From: Rosistilla carotiformis
Lineage (GTDB): Bacteria > Planctomycetota > Planctomycetia > Pirellulales > Pirellulaceae
DNA length: 64,000 nt
Reading direction: 5' to 3'
Assembly (NCBI RefSeq): GCF_007753095.1
Contig: NZ_CP036348.1
Span: 6,177,411-6,241,410, forward strand
Shown: positions 37,982-47,549 of the stretch, one piece after another
Position numbering within the stretch: position 1 is the stretch's first letter
Layout: every line of letters begins with the position of its first letter
Program-made: the position numbers and the translations under genes
Notes under the pieces: generated by a model
Seen by the model: the letters and a program-made list of their open reading frames with translations, nothing else
Databases searched by the model: none
What the model was told of the DNA's origin: nothing

Positions 37982-38260
37982 CTAGCTTCGGTTTGCAGCT
38001 TGAACGTCGTGCATCGACGGCAACCAAACCGCGCCGAGAATCATTACCGCCAGGGTCAGAGTGTGAGTTAGCCAGGCGGGATCGTTGTTGGCGACCGTTC
38101 GCAGTGTGACCAGCGTGACCAGTGTCAGCGCCGCCATGAACAGGCTTTCCGCAAACTTCTTGTCGGCGATCGAAAGCTTGCTAGCGATCAAAACCGCGAT
38201 CCCAAACACGGGGATCGCAAAGGCGTGAATGCCAAACGCAGCGGCCAATAGAGTTGTCAT
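37982..38260 (-). CDS. Small polytopic membrane protein
   Basis: 92 residues from ATG 38258-38260, with AAGGAATCC upstream. About three hydrophobic segments are visible: TTLLAAAFGIHAFAIPVFGI, ESLFMAALTLVTLVTLRTV and LTHTLTLAVMILGAVWLP, with the charged KLSIADKKFAES loop between the first two. No family recognised. The frame is open further upstream, but that region overlaps the divergent promoter zone of the dihydroorotase gene. It lies back to back with dihydroorotase and convergent with the 33-residue peptide gene. Confidence 0.65.
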   Translation of the reverse strand: MTTLLAAAFGIHAFAIPVFGIAVLIASKLSIADKKFAESLFMAALTLVTLVTLRTVANNDPAWLTHTLTLAVMILGAVWLPSMHDVQAANRS

Positions 38261-38515
38261 CAGGATTCCTTTCCGCAAGACAAGCCCCGCAACCGATTGT
38301 CGACACATTCCTTGTCCGACAGAAAAGCAGTTGCGGGATCCAATGGGCGAGGCGGATTGTGGCAGGAAAACTATTTTGGGGAAAGCTCGATCGAATTGAA
38401 AAATTGGTTCAAGTTCCGCACGCCTCCTTGGGGCTTGCATTGATCGTTGGATTGATCCACAAAGTTGTGATAGCAACAGGCCCACCCCCACGAAACGAAA
38501 GTGCAGCCACAACGG

Positions 38516-39859
38516 ATGAAAACTCTCATCAAAAACGCAACGGTCGTATTCCCCGATCAAATCGGCAAGGCATCGGTGCTGATCGACGATGGTCGAATCG
38601 TGGTCGATCCCAGCCCCGCGACGGTCGCCGATGAAACGATCGACGCCAGCGGGCTGCATCTGTTGCCCGGCGCGATCGACGATCAGGTTCACTTTCGCCA
38701 GCCCGGCCTGGAACATAAAGAAGACCTCGCCCACGCCAGCCGTGCCTGCGCCGCCGGCGGCGTGACGACGTTCCTCGAGATGCCCAACACGAATCCAACG
38801 ACCACGACGCGGCAGCGGCTACGCGAAAAGAACGCCCTCGGCGCCACCCACTCCGCCGTCAACTATGGCTTCTACATGGGAGCCACCACCAGCAATCTCG
38901 ACGAATTGAAACCAAGCGGCGATACGCCGGGGATCAAGATCTTCATCGGCAGCAGCACAGGCAATATGCTTGTCGACGAACAGGCGGTGTTGGAACAGAT
39001 CTTTGCCGAAACCGAGATGCCGATCTGCGCCCACTGCGAAGACGAGACGACGGTCCGCGCGAATGCCGAGCGATACGCCGGCAGCGACGACATCACCAAT
39101 CACTCGCGGATCCGGTCCCCCGAAGCGGCTTACATCGCCACGCGGCGCGCTGTCGATCTGTCGGTCCGGCATCAGCACCGCTTCCATGTCCTGCATGTTT
39201 CGACCGCTGCGGAACTGGAACTGATCACTCCGGCACGACCTTATGTTACGGCAGAGGTTTGCCCGCATCACCTGTTCTTCAACGTCGACGATTACGCCCG
39301 GCTCAGATCGTTGATCCAAATGAACCCGTCGATCAAATCGGCCGACGACAATCGCCAACTGTGGCAGGCGCTTTTGGACGGTGCGATCCAAGTCATCGCG
39401 ACCGACCACGCGCCCCATACGCTCGCCGAAAAGCAACAGCCTTATCCGAAGAGTCCCTCCGGTCTTCCAGCGGTCGAAAACAGCCTACCCCTTCTGCTGA
39501 ACCAAGTCGCGCAAGGGAAGTGCGATCTGCAGCAGGTGGTCCATTGGATGTGTGATGCCCCGGCGCGCGTTTGGGGAATCGTCGGCAAGGGGCGGATCGC
39601 CGATGGCTATGATGCCGATCTGGTGTTGGTCGATCTGGAACAACAGAAGACGATCCGCAATGAAGAACAGCAAACGAAGTGTCGTTGGTCCCCTTGGGAT
39701 GGCGAGACCTTAACCGGATGGCCCGTGACGACTTGGGTTGGCGGACGGCGCGTCTTCGATCGCGGCCGCTTCGATGACTCGATTCGCGGAACGCTGCCGC
39801 TGTTCGATCACCAGCGCGGCGGCTACTGGGCGACCGAGCAGGGCGTGGGGCTGGCGTAA
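38516..39859 (+). CDS. pyrC: Dihydroorotase
   Basis: 447 residues. Dihydroorotase closes carbamoyl aspartate to dihydroorotate in pyrimidine synthesis. The amidohydrolase barrel carries [19 protein letters not shown] (51-69), the lysine in [44 protein letters not shown] and ATDHAPH. The first metal motif reads D-x-Q-x-H instead of D-x-H-x-H (Gln57), as in the DDQVHFREPG-type dihydroorotases known from Bacteroidetes. Length and C terminus also match those. Start ATG 38516 is preferred over the upstream TTG. No other pyrimidine gene is adjacent, and allantoinase or hydantoinase is a less likely alternative. Confidence 0.85.
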   Translation: MKTLIKNATVVFPDQIGKASVLIDDGRIVVDPSPATVADETIDASGLHLLPGAIDDQVHFRQPGLEHKEDLAHASRACAAGGVTTFLEMPNTNPTTTTRQRLREKNALGATHSAVNYGFYMGATTSNLDELKPSGDTPGIKIFIGSSTGNMLVDEQAVLEQIFAETEMPICAHCEDETTVRANAERYAGSDDITNHSRIRSPEAAYIATRRAVDLSVRHQHRFHVLHVSTAAELELITPARPYVTAEVCPHHLFFNVDDYARLRSLIQMNPSIKSADDNRQLWQALLDGAIQVIATDHAPHTLAEKQQPYPKSPSGLPAVENSLPLLLNQVAQGKCDLQQVVHWMCDAPARVWGIVGKGRIADGYDADLVLVDLEQQKTIRNEEQQTKCRWSPWDGETLTGWPVTTWVGGRRVFDRGRFDDSIRGTLPLFDHQRGGYWATEQGVGLA

Positions 39860-39895
39860 ACGTCTTCGGCAGCAACGATCCGCGCCGGCGAGAAC

Positions 39896-39910
39896 GCTCC
39901 GAATCGGAGC
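39896..39910. terminator. Small hairpin between convergent genes
   Basis: GCTCCG-AAT-CGGAGC (39896-39910) is a perfect 6-bp hairpin in the 69-base gap between the dihydroorotase and FHA gene ends. No T tract follows; a weak terminator at most. Confidence 0.3.
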
Positions 39911-39928
39911 ACCTCGACGGCGGATCGG

Positions 39929-40681
39929 CTAGCGATTCCCACCACCTAACATTTTGCGGATCGCTTCGCTGGCAGCGATTTGCGACGAGGCGGACTTCTG
40001 ATTGCGGATCCCTTCGAGCACGCGTCGACGCTCCTCCTCTTCGCTCAAACCCAACGAATTGTTGGTTTCGTTGGTGTCCCACTCGATGCTGCCGCTCGCT
40101 TTGTTGGACTTGTCTGCTTCCGCTTGAGATGTCGCCCGCTGCGCTGCGTAGTTCTGCAATTCGTCCGATTGCTTGTCTCCAGGCATGCTGCCCCACGCGG
40201 AAAGATCGACGCCGTCGAGCGACAACGATTTCTTTGGCGGATCGACGTCGGCGCCGTTTGCATCGCGACGCGATTCAGATCGCCGCTTGGTTGCCGATGC
40301 GTCGCCGCTGGCAAGATCGTCGCGCCGCGTTTCGCTCGATGGTGCCGTCTCCGTCGTCTCTCCTTCTTGCACGTCGACCGCCATGCCGATCCGCATCGTC
40401 AGCTTCATTTTGCCAACTTGCAAAGTGTCCCCCGAACGAATTCGGCACGACTGTCGGTCGGTCAATTTCTGGTCGTTGACGAACGTCCCATTGCGACTGC
40501 CAAGATCCTTAACATAGAACTTCCCCTCGCGAGCGATGATCGCGCAGTGTTGGCGGCTGACCGATGAACTCTTGATGCGAAGTCCCGACGATTCGTTGCG
40601 GCCGATCACAAAGGGATTTTGAGTGATCCGGAGCCCCTGGCCTTGGTGCGATCCGCTGGCAACGATCAGTTCAGCTTGCAT
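39929..40681 (-). CDS. FHA domain protein
   Basis: 250 residues from ATG 40679-40681. The N-terminal FHA domain (about 3-100) shows FVIGRN, SSVSRQHC and DLGSRNGTFVND, the phosphothreonine-binding residues. The rest is low-complexity and acidic/basic mixed (EGETTETAPSSETRRDD), ending in charged helices with EEEERRRVLEGIRNQ. It has no signal peptide. FHA proteins read Thr phosphorylation by Hanks kinases such as the one at 4751, but no kinase gene is next to it. Confidence 0.82.
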   Translation of the reverse strand: MQAELIVASGSHQGQGLRITQNPFVIGRNESSGLRIKSSSVSRQHCAIIAREGKFYVKDLGSRNGTFVNDQKLTDRQSCRIRSGDTLQVGKMKLTMRIGMAVDVQEGETTETAPSSETRRDDLASGDASATKRRSESRRDANGADVDPPKKSLSLDGVDLSAWGSMPGDKQSDELQNYAAQRATSQAEADKSNKASGSIEWDTNETNNSLGLSEEEERRRVLEGIRNQKSASSQIAASEAIRKMLGGGNR

Positions 40682-40909
40682 GGGATGGATTGGTGATTGG
40701 ATACGACCCCAGTCTGCGGTGGGTCCCTCGCAGCTTAAAAATGTGAGGGAGCTTGAACGCGGCAAGTCACGCCTCCGATATCGGCATGCCGAGCGTAGCC
40801 ATAAGACTAAATGATTGTAAAATTCACCGTCCGAGGATTCGGCCTGTGTTCTGTTAAGTTCTAGTGAAACCCCGCGTGTTCGCGGCGGGATTTGAAAAGG
40901 AAATGTTAC

Positions 40910-41779
40910 GTGGCAAATTCAGTAGTGAAGCTTTCGTTGGTGCAAATGTCCTGCACCGACTCCAAAGCCGAGAATGTCGAGCGGGCCGTCTCGCAGATCC
41001 GCCAAGCCGCGGCCGATGGCGGACAAGTGATTTGCCTGCAGGAACTGTTCAACGGTCCTTACCCCTGCCAGACCGAAGACCATTGCCAATTCGATTGGGC
41101 GGAAACGATTCCCGGGCCGACGACTGAACGGATGAGCGAGTTGGCCGCCGAGCTGGGCGTCGTGATCGTCGTCTCGTTGTTCGAAAAACGAACCGCCGGC
41201 GTCTACCACAACACCGCCGTCGTTCTCGATGCCGACGGTTCGACAGCGGGAGTTTATCGCAAGATGCACATCCCCGACGATCCTTTGTATTACGAGAAGT
41301 TCTATTTCACCCCCGGCGATCTGGGATTCAAGGTGATCGAGACCCGCTTTGCGAAGCTGGGCGTCGCCGTTTGTTGGGACCAATGGTTCCCCGAGGCCGC
41401 GCGGTTGATGGCCCTTGCCGGTGCGGAGATCCTGCTTTACCCGACCGCGATCGGATGGATCGACGAGGAAAAAGAAGAGTACGGCACGACGCAATACGAA
41501 TCGTGGCAAACGATGATGCGATCCCACGCGATCGCCAACGGTTTGTGGCTAGGAGCTCCCAACCGCGTCGGCGTCGAGGGCCGTCTGCAGTTCTGGGGCG
41601 GTTCGTTTATCGCCAACCCCAATGGCAAAGTCATCACGCAGGGAAGCCACGAAGAACCAGAAATTATCACGGCCGACTGTGATTTGAATATGATCGATGT
41701 CGTCCGCACCCATTGGCCGTTCCTGCGCGATCGTCGAATCGACGCCTACCAAGGGCTGATGCGCCGCGTGATCGACTGA
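40910..41779 (+). CDS. aguB: N-carbamoylputrescine amidase (nitrilase superfamily)
   Basis: 289 residues from a GTG at 40910 with AAAAGGAAA about seven bases upstream. It hydrolyses N-carbamoylputrescine to putrescine, CO2 and ammonia in the agmatine route of polyamine synthesis. The nitrilase triad is Glu45 (CLQELFNGPY), Lys118 (YRKMHIPDDPLYYEK) and Cys155 (VAVCWDQWFPE). IPDDPLYYEKFYFTPGD and WDQWFPEAARLMAL are characteristic of AguB. Agmatine deiminase (aguA) is not adjacent. Confidence 0.92.
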   Translation: MANSVVKLSLVQMSCTDSKAENVERAVSQIRQAAADGGQVICLQELFNGPYPCQTEDHCQFDWAETIPGPTTERMSELAAELGVVIVVSLFEKRTAGVYHNTAVVLDADGSTAGVYRKMHIPDDPLYYEKFYFTPGDLGFKVIETRFAKLGVAVCWDQWFPEAARLMALAGAEILLYPTAIGWIDEEKEEYGTTQYESWQTMMRSHAIANGLWLGAPNRVGVEGRLQFWGGSFIANPNGKVITQGSHEEPEIITADCDLNMIDVVRTHWPFLRDRRIDAYQGLMRRVID

Positions 41780-41803
41780 TCCCTCTCCAGCTCACCCCAC
41801 TTG

Positions 41804-42667
41804 ATGAACAACACCATGAATCGAACATCTCTTGCCGCTGCGGTTGCTTTCTTTTCGCTGGCGATACTTGCCGCGCCTGCCGGATTCGCTCAATCGACGA
41901 CCGCTCCACCTGCGGAACGCAAGACGCAGTGGAATGGATACGACCAACTCCATTTCCAAGTCGCCGAGCGCGATGCTTATGTCGTCGTTCCCAAGCAGGC
42001 TGCCCCGGGCAACCCTTGGGTTTGGCGGGCACGGTTCCCCGGCTATCACGCGGAAGCCGACATCCAATTGGTGGCCAACGGATTCCACATCGGCTACGTC
42101 GACGTGGCGGGAATGTTTGGCAGCCCCAAGGCGATCGAGATCGGGAATCAGTTCTATCGTCAAATGACCGAGAAACGCGGCTTGGCGAAGCGAGTCGCTC
42201 TCGAAGCGGTCAGCCGTGGCGGGTTGTTCGCCTACAACTGGGCCGTCGTCAATCTCGATCGCGTCGCTTGTATCTACTGCGACACGCCGGTCTGCGATTT
42301 CAAAAGTTGGCCCGGCGGGATGGGGGAGGGCGTCGGTTCGGCCGCGACTTGGCAGAGTTGCCTGGCGCAATATGGATTCGACGAGAAACAGGCTGCCGCA
42401 TTCAAAGGCAATCCAATCGATCATGCAAAGAAAATTGCAGCCGCCAAAATCCCACTGCTGCACATCGTCTCGGAGAACGATCGCGTCGTTCCGCCCAAGG
42501 AGAACACCTATCTTTTGCGTGAACGTCTGCAAGCGGCGGGGCATGATATGGAAGTCATCTCGGTCCCAATGGGAACGGAAAAATCGAACGGTCACCACTT
42601 CCCGCACCCCGCGGTCGATCAGGTCGTCGCGTTCATCCAGCAGCACGCGGCGGTCGAGGCGAAGTAG
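41804..42667 (+). CDS. Exported alpha/beta hydrolase
   Basis: 287 residues from ATG 41804 (a second ATG at 41816 is equally possible and starts the signal peptide MNRTSLAAAVAFFSLAILAA...GFA more cleanly). The fold is alpha/beta hydrolase: WRARFPGYHAEAD (oxyanion region), the nucleophile elbow in ALEAVSRGGLFAYNWA (Ser), HIVSENDRVVPP (Asp) and SNGHHFPHPAVD (His). It is related to esterases or sialic-acid/xylan deacetylases found in planctomycete gene clusters. It precedes a TIM-barrel isomerase gene, and a role in carbohydrate deacetylation is plausible but unproven. Confidence 0.78.
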   Translation: MNNTMNRTSLAAAVAFFSLAILAAPAGFAQSTTAPPAERKTQWNGYDQLHFQVAERDAYVVVPKQAAPGNPWVWRARFPGYHAEADIQLVANGFHIGYVDVAGMFGSPKAIEIGNQFYRQMTEKRGLAKRVALEAVSRGGLFAYNWAVVNLDRVACIYCDTPVCDFKSWPGGMGEGVGSAATWQSCLAQYGFDEKQAAAFKGNPIDHAKKIAAAKIPLLHIVSENDRVVPPKENTYLLRERLQAAGHDMEVISVPMGTEKSNGHHFPHPAVDQVVAFIQQHAAVEAK

Positions 42668-42850
42668 GCGAATCGGCTCCATCGCGGCGAATCGACCAAC
42701 GGATCCGTTGTTGCGGCAATGGACAGCGATCCGCCTGCTGGGTTAGGTTTCGGGAAAATTGTGCAACATCGACGCACTTTGCGGGAGACCGGTTTATAAT
42801 CCAAACTCCCAGATCCCGCCTCTCTACCTCCCGAGACTCGAGCCTTCTAG

Positions 42851-43810
42851 ATGACAGACGCTTCCATGAATCGCCGCAGCATTCTCTCGATTGCGGCAGC
42901 CACCACATTGGTTGGTTCGGGCTTGCCGACAGCCCCTGCCAAAGCTGCCGACACCGCGACATCGGATGAATTTGGCGGGATCCGGTTCTGCTTGAACACT
43001 AGCACCGTTCGCGGCCAAGAACTGACGATCACCGAACAAGTCGACCTGGCGGCATCGAGCGGTTACGACGCGATCGAACCTTGGGTTCGCGATCTGGTTG
43101 CCTATAAAGAAGCTGGCGGCAGTCTGCCCGATCTGCGGAAGCGAATCGAAGACTCCGGGATCACTGTCGAGAGTGCGATCGGTTTTGCTCAGTGGATCGT
43201 CGACGACGACGACCAACGCCGAAAGGGATTGGAACAAGCACGGTCCGATATGGAACTGCTGAAGTCGATCGGCGGAAAACGGATCGCTGCACCGCCGGTC
43301 GGTGCAACCAAAGAGGCCGGTCCGGCGCTGCCTGTGATTGCCAAGCGTTACGCGGATCTGTTGAATGTTGGCGCGGAAGTCGGCGTGACGCCCGAGTTGG
43401 AATTGTGGGGCTTCTCCAAGACGCTCAGCCGCCTGGGCGAACTGGCGTACGTCGCCACCGAAGCCGGCCATCCCGATGCCTGCGTCCTGCCCGACGTCTA
43501 CCATATTTACAAAGGTGGCTCCGACTTCGCTGGCCTGGCGATGATCGAAGCCTCGCGGATGCCCGCGTTCCACATGAACGACTACCCGGCCAATCCACCT
43601 TGGGAAACGATCGGCGATGCCGACCGCGTCTATCCCGGCGACGGGATTGCTCCGTTGGACGATATCATCTCGCTGCTGCATCGCAACGGCTTCCGAGGCT
43701 ATTTCTCGCTGGAGCTGTTCAATCGCGACTACTGGAAACAACCCGCGTCGGAAGTCGCCACGACCGGTCTTCGCAAGATGAAAGCTGCAGTTCGCAAAGC
43801 GTTGGCTTAA
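42851..43810 (+). CDS. Exported sugar phosphate isomerase/epimerase-like TIM barrel
   Basis: 319 residues from ATG 42851. A Tat-like signal ([20 protein letters not shown]) leads into a xylose-isomerase-like barrel: [62 protein letters not shown] and [12 protein letters not shown] carry the expected Glu/Asp/His/Glu metal ligands. It probably isomerises or epimerises a free sugar outside the cytoplasm. It lies between an exported esterase and an exported FGE-like protein, all reading rightward. Confidence 0.82.
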   Translation: MTDASMNRRSILSIAAATTLVGSGLPTAPAKAADTATSDEFGGIRFCLNTSTVRGQELTITEQVDLAASSGYDAIEPWVRDLVAYKEAGGSLPDLRKRIEDSGITVESAIGFAQWIVDDDDQRRKGLEQARSDMELLKSIGGKRIAAPPVGATKEAGPALPVIAKRYADLLNVGAEVGVTPELELWGFSKTLSRLGELAYVATEAGHPDACVLPDVYHIYKGGSDFAGLAMIEASRMPAFHMNDYPANPPWETIGDADRVYPGDGIAPLDDIISLLHRNGFRGYFSLELFNRDYWKQPASEVATTGLRKMKAAVRKALA

Positions 43811-43905
43811 CAAACCATTCGCTCCTGTCTGATGTTCGCTGTCGCTCCGCGAAAGGCGACCAACCGCGACAAACTCAATCTCCCAATCCCGTACTCCTTC
43901 CTGTT

Positions 43906-44961
43906 ATGAAAATGCAACGCCTGCTCGGTTCTTTGATCTGCTGTTCGTTCCTCGCTGCAGGAGCCACCGCTGCCGATCCGGTTCCTCCGCTAGACCTTCC
44001 CGAAAGCCAAGCGACTTCGGCGGCGGAGATGAAGCCGTACGAAGAGGTGATCGAACACACCGATGCGACGATCGAAATGCTGCCGATTCCTGGCGGCGTC
44101 TTCACGATGGGAACTCCCGACACCGAAGAGGGCCGCGAGGACTCGGAAGGTCCGCTGCATCAAGTGGAAGTCTCTCCCTTTTGGATGGGCAAGTATGAGA
44201 TCACGTGGGAGCAGTACGAGATCTGGGGTGACGAACTCGATACGATCCGTCGCCGCCTTTTGAAGTCGAAGGAAACGCCGCGCGACGCGGTCGTCGACGG
44301 CTTCACGCGTCCGACCGAACCCTACACCGACATGACCTTTGGGATGGGCAGCGGGCGCCATCCGGCGATCTGCATGACACAGCACGCAGCGCGGACCTAT
44401 TGCCAATGGCTGTCGGCAAAGACCGGACGCTATTACCGTTTGCCGACCGAAGCGGAATGGGAATACGCTTGCCGCGCGGGAACCAAGACCGCCTACTCGT
44501 TTGGCGACGACCCTGAAATGCTCGACGACTACGCTTGGTATGGCGAAAACACCAACGACCAATACGAACCGGTGGGCCAGAAGAAGCCGAATCCGTGGGG
44601 ACTCTACGACATGCACGGCAATGTCTCCGAATGGGTCTTGGATCAATACCTGCCCGACTTTTACAAGACATCCGCCAAGCTCAATCCGCTGGCGATTCCC
44701 AAGGTCTTGTTCCCACGCGTCGTCCGTGGCGGCGGCTGGGACAACGATCCCGAACTTCTCCGTAGCGGGGCGAGAATTGCCAGTAGCGAGGAGTGGAAGG
44801 AGCAGGATCCCCAATTGCCCCAAAGTATCTGGTATCATACCGATGCGTTGAGCGTCGGCTTCCGCATCGTTCGCCCTTTGACCGTTCCCTCCGAAAAGGA
44901 GCGGGCTGAGTTTTGGGAGAACACGCAACCCGAACAGCTTGATCCCCCCGAAGGCGAATAA
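43906..44961 (+). CDS. Exported formylglycine-generating enzyme-like (SUMF1/FGE) protein
   Basis: 351 residues from ATG 43906. The signal peptide [22 protein letters not shown] is followed by a sulfatase-modifying-factor domain: [68 protein letters not shown] (in two adjacent blocks), [18 protein letters not shown] and [18 protein letters not shown]. The two cysteines used by oxygen-dependent FGEs near the C terminus are not apparent, so a binding or scaffold role, as in many planctomycete SUMF1-like proteins, is at least as likely as sulfatase maturation. No sulfatase gene is in the window. Confidence 0.85.
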   Translation: MKMQRLLGSLICCSFLAAGATAADPVPPLDLPESQATSAAEMKPYEEVIEHTDATIEMLPIPGGVFTMGTPDTEEGREDSEGPLHQVEVSPFWMGKYEITWEQYEIWGDELDTIRRRLLKSKETPRDAVVDGFTRPTEPYTDMTFGMGSGRHPAICMTQHAARTYCQWLSAKTGRYYRLPTEAEWEYACRAGTKTAYSFGDDPEMLDDYAWYGENTNDQYEPVGQKKPNPWGLYDMHGNVSEWVLDQYLPDFYKTSAKLNPLAIPKVLFPRVVRGGGWDNDPELLRSGARIASSEEWKEQDPQLPQSIWYHTDALSVGFRIVRPLTVPSEKERAEFWENTQPEQLDPPEGE

Positions 44962-44996
44962 CCGTTTTCATTCCGGCCTCTCCCCCCCAACCCTAA

Positions 44997-46403
44997 ATGA
45001 GTCCCACGATGTCGAACCAGTCCAAGACGCCCGAGAGCCAAGATACCCGCCGCGATTTCATCAAGGCAACTGGAACCGTTGCTGCAGCGGCCACGTTTGC
45101 CGCTACCGCAGCGCCGCAGGTCCACGCGGCTGAAGACAACACGATTCAAGTGGCCCTCGTAGGTTGTGGCGGCCGGGGAACGGGAGCTGCCGTCAACGCG
45201 TTGTCGGTCGACAACGGGCCGATCAAATTGGTGGCGATGGCCGATGTCTTCCCCAAGAATCTGGAACGCAGCCAGAAGAACATCTCCAACGCGTTCAAGG
45301 ATCAAGAAGGCAAAGTCGACGTGCCGGAAGAACGGCAGTTCGTCGACTTCGATGCTTACAAAAAAGCGATGGATGTGCTGCGTCCGGGCGACGTCGTGAT
45401 CCTGGCAACGCCGCCAGCATTCCGTTGGGTTCACTTCAGCTATGCCATCGAAAAGGGGCTGAACGTCTTCATGGAAAAACCGGTCACCGTCGATGGCCCG
45501 ACGACGGTGCGGATCATGGAGCTGAACAAGAAGGCGAAGGAAAAGAATCTGAAGGTCGCCGTCGGATTGATGTGCCGTCACTGCAAGGCGCGGCAGGAAC
45601 TGTTCGAACGGATTCAGGGTGGCGAAATCGGTGAGATCAACATGTTGCGGGCGTACCGCATGGCGGGCCCCACGGGTACCGCGGCGTGTGGACCGAAGCC
45701 TGAAGGGACCAGCGAACTGATGTATCAGATCGCCAACTTCCACGGCTTCCTGTGGCTCTCTGGCGGTGCGGTCAGCGATTTCCTGATCCACAACATCGAT
45801 GAAACCTGTTGGATGAAGAACGATTGGCCCGTCAAGGTTCACGCTTCGGGCGGCCGCCACTATCGCGGCGACGATGTCGATCAGAACTTCGACAGCTACG
45901 CGATGGAATACACCTTCGCCGACGGAACGAAGATGTATATCGGTGGACGGACGATGCCCGGCTGCCGCAGCGAGTTCGCCAGTTACGCCCATGGTTCCAA
46001 AGGCATGGCGGTGATCTCGACAGCCTCGCACACGCCGGCCAAGTCGCGGATCTATCGTGGCCAGGTCGCCGACAAAGCGAACTTGGCTTGGGAATTTGGT
46101 CAGCCCGAACCGAATCCTTATCAATTGGAATGGGACGATCTGATCGCCGCGATTCGCGAAGACAGCGAATACAACGAAGTCGATCGTGGAGCGATGGCGA
46201 GCATCGTGACTTCGATGGGACGCATGGCGGCGCACACCGGTCAGGAGATCACGCTTGACCAGATGATGGCTCACAAGCATGAATTCGCCCCGGGCATCGA
46301 CAAGCTAACGCTCGATTCGCCGGCGCCATTGCAAGCGGGCGACGATGGCCGCTACCCCATCCCGCTGCCAGGAATCGTCAAGAAACAAGAATACTTGAGC
46401 TAG
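44997..46403 (+). CDS. Tat-exported Gfo/Idh/MocA family oxidoreductase
   Basis: 468 residues from ATG 44997 (ATG 45009 is an alternative). A Tat signal (TRRDFIKATGTVAAAATFAA) precedes the Rossmann domain (VALVGCGGRGTGAAVNAL, LVAMADVFPKN, VFMEKPVTVDG, with EKP intact) and the Gfo/Idh C-terminal domain (RHYRGDDVDQNFDSY). It is probably an NAD(P)-dependent sugar or polyol oxidoreductase acting outside the cytoplasm. It closes the rightward run of exported carbohydrate-type genes from 41804 and is followed by a strong terminator. Confidence 0.88.
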   Translation: MSPTMSNQSKTPESQDTRRDFIKATGTVAAAATFAATAAPQVHAAEDNTIQVALVGCGGRGTGAAVNALSVDNGPIKLVAMADVFPKNLERSQKNISNAFKDQEGKVDVPEERQFVDFDAYKKAMDVLRPGDVVILATPPAFRWVHFSYAIEKGLNVFMEKPVTVDGPTTVRIMELNKKAKEKNLKVAVGLMCRHCKARQELFERIQGGEIGEINMLRAYRMAGPTGTAACGPKPEGTSELMYQIANFHGFLWLSGGAVSDFLIHNIDETCWMKNDWPVKVHASGGRHYRGDDVDQNFDSYAMEYTFADGTKMYIGGRTMPGCRSEFASYAHGSKGMAVISTASHTPAKSRIYRGQVADKANLAWEFGQPEPNPYQLEWDDLIAAIREDSEYNEVDRGAMASIVTSMGRMAAHTGQEITLDQMMAHKHEFAPGIDKLTLDSPAPLQAGDDGRYPIPLPGIVKKQEYLS

Positions 46404-46417
46404 CGTGTCACTAGGTG

Positions 46418-46493
46418 GAGCCACTCCGCTGGCTCAATCTAAAATGCTAAAATCCAACAAGGCGAGCCACTCTGCTGGCTCGCCTTTTATTTT
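46418..46493 (+). terminator. Tandem hairpins, the second an intrinsic terminator
   Basis: AAGGCGAGCC (46459-46468) pairs with GGCTCGCCTT (46477-46486) around an 8-base loop, and the run TTTTATTTT follows: a strong intrinsic terminator for the oxidoreductase gene. About 40 bases before it, GAGCC-ACTCCGCT-GGCTC (46418-46435) is a near-identical copy of its core (17 of 18 bases), without the T tract. Confidence 0.8.
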
Positions 46494-46535
46494 GGTACCA
46501 CCTCTCAAACCGTCTCGACTCTCGGAGGAATTCCC

Positions 46536-47537
46536 GTGGCCGACACCTACCGTTGCTTCTGGGTTGAAAAAGACGCTGCGGGAGACGTCCAGCAATCGAT
46601 CATCGACCGCTCGGTCGCCGACTTGCCAAGCGTGGAATCGCCGAGCGTTCGCGTCGCCGTCCGTTGGACATCGCTCAACTACAAAGACGCGTTGGCGGCG
46701 ACGGGCCATCCTGGCATCGTCCGCCATTTCCCGCACGTTCCCGGGATCGATGTCATTGGCGAAGTGATCGACAGCGACGATCCGCAATTTTCCACCGGTC
46801 AAACCGTGATCGTCACAGGGCATGAATTGGGGACAAGCCACCACGGCGGCTGGTCACAACAGATTCGTGTACCTGCATCGTGGATCGTCCCGCTGCCGCA
46901 AGGCCTCACGCCGCGCGAAGCGATCATCTTGGGGACCGCCGGCTTTACCGCAGCCCAATGCGTGCAAGCGCTGCAGCACCACGGTGTGGAACCCGATTCG
47001 GGAAAGGTTGTCGTGACCGGAGCCAGCGGAGGCGTTGCCAGTATCGCAATCCAGATCTTGTGGCGGTTGGGCTACGACGTTGTCGCGGTCTCCGGCAAAC
47101 CCGACCAGCACTCTCGACTGAAACGATGGGGCGCTGCGGAAGTGATCGATCGCAACGACTTCATCGACGAATCCAAACGTCCGCTGTTGAGTGCTCGCTA
47201 TGCCGGCGCCGTCGATACCGTCGGCGGAACGACCCTCGACACGTTGTTGCGAACAACCGCCTACCGTGGCTGCATCGCCGCCTGCGGATTGGCTGGCGGA
47301 CACGAACTGCAGACCACCGTTTATCCCTTCCTGTTGCGAGGGATCACGTTGGCGGGAATCGATTCGGCGATGTGTCCGATGCCTCAGCGATTGGAAATCT
47401 GGAACCGGTTGGCCAGCGATTGGAAGCCGACCGAACTGGAAGATCTCGCCAACGAGATTTCGCTCGACGACCTGCCAGCCGCTGTCGACAGCATGCTGGC
47501 TGGAAAACACTCGGGGCGTTCGATCGTCCCGATGTAA
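46536..47537 (+). CDS. acuI: AcuI/YhdH-type acrylyl-CoA reductase-like MDR oxidoreductase
   Basis: 333 residues from a GTG at 46536 with GGAGGAA (46524-46530). It is a zinc-free medium-chain dehydrogenase: WTSLNYKDALAATG, PHVPGIDVIGEV, GTAGFTAAQCV and VTGASGGVASIAIQILWRLGY (cofactor site) match the YhdH/AcuI group, which reduces acrylyl-CoA to propionyl-CoA with NADPH. Group membership is well supported; the physiological substrate is not fixed by context, since no DMSP or 3-hydroxypropionate genes are close. Confidence 0.85.
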   Translation: MADTYRCFWVEKDAAGDVQQSIIDRSVADLPSVESPSVRVAVRWTSLNYKDALAATGHPGIVRHFPHVPGIDVIGEVIDSDDPQFSTGQTVIVTGHELGTSHHGGWSQQIRVPASWIVPLPQGLTPREAIILGTAGFTAAQCVQALQHHGVEPDSGKVVVTGASGGVASIAIQILWRLGYDVVAVSGKPDQHSRLKRWGAAEVIDRNDFIDESKRPLLSARYAGAVDTVGGTTLDTLLRTTAYRGCIAACGLAGGHELQTTVYPFLLRGITLAGIDSAMCPMPQRLEIWNRLASDWKPTELEDLANEISLDDLPAAVDSMLAGKHSGRSIVPM

Positions 47538-47549
47538 CATCGGCGACGC

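Noticed and set aside
43906-44961. Active sulfatase-maturing formylglycine enzyme
   Set aside because: The SUMF1 fold is clear but I could not place the catalytic cysteine pair and no sulfatase gene is near, so only the fold-level name is used.
44835-46280. Long minus-strand frame opposite the second Gfo/Idh/MocA gene
   Set aside because: The plus strand has a clear Tat-exported oxidoreductase with conserved motifs; the antisense translation is compositionally biased and meaningless. The same applies to the frames opposite 42851-43810, 47550-48737 and 55398-57017.
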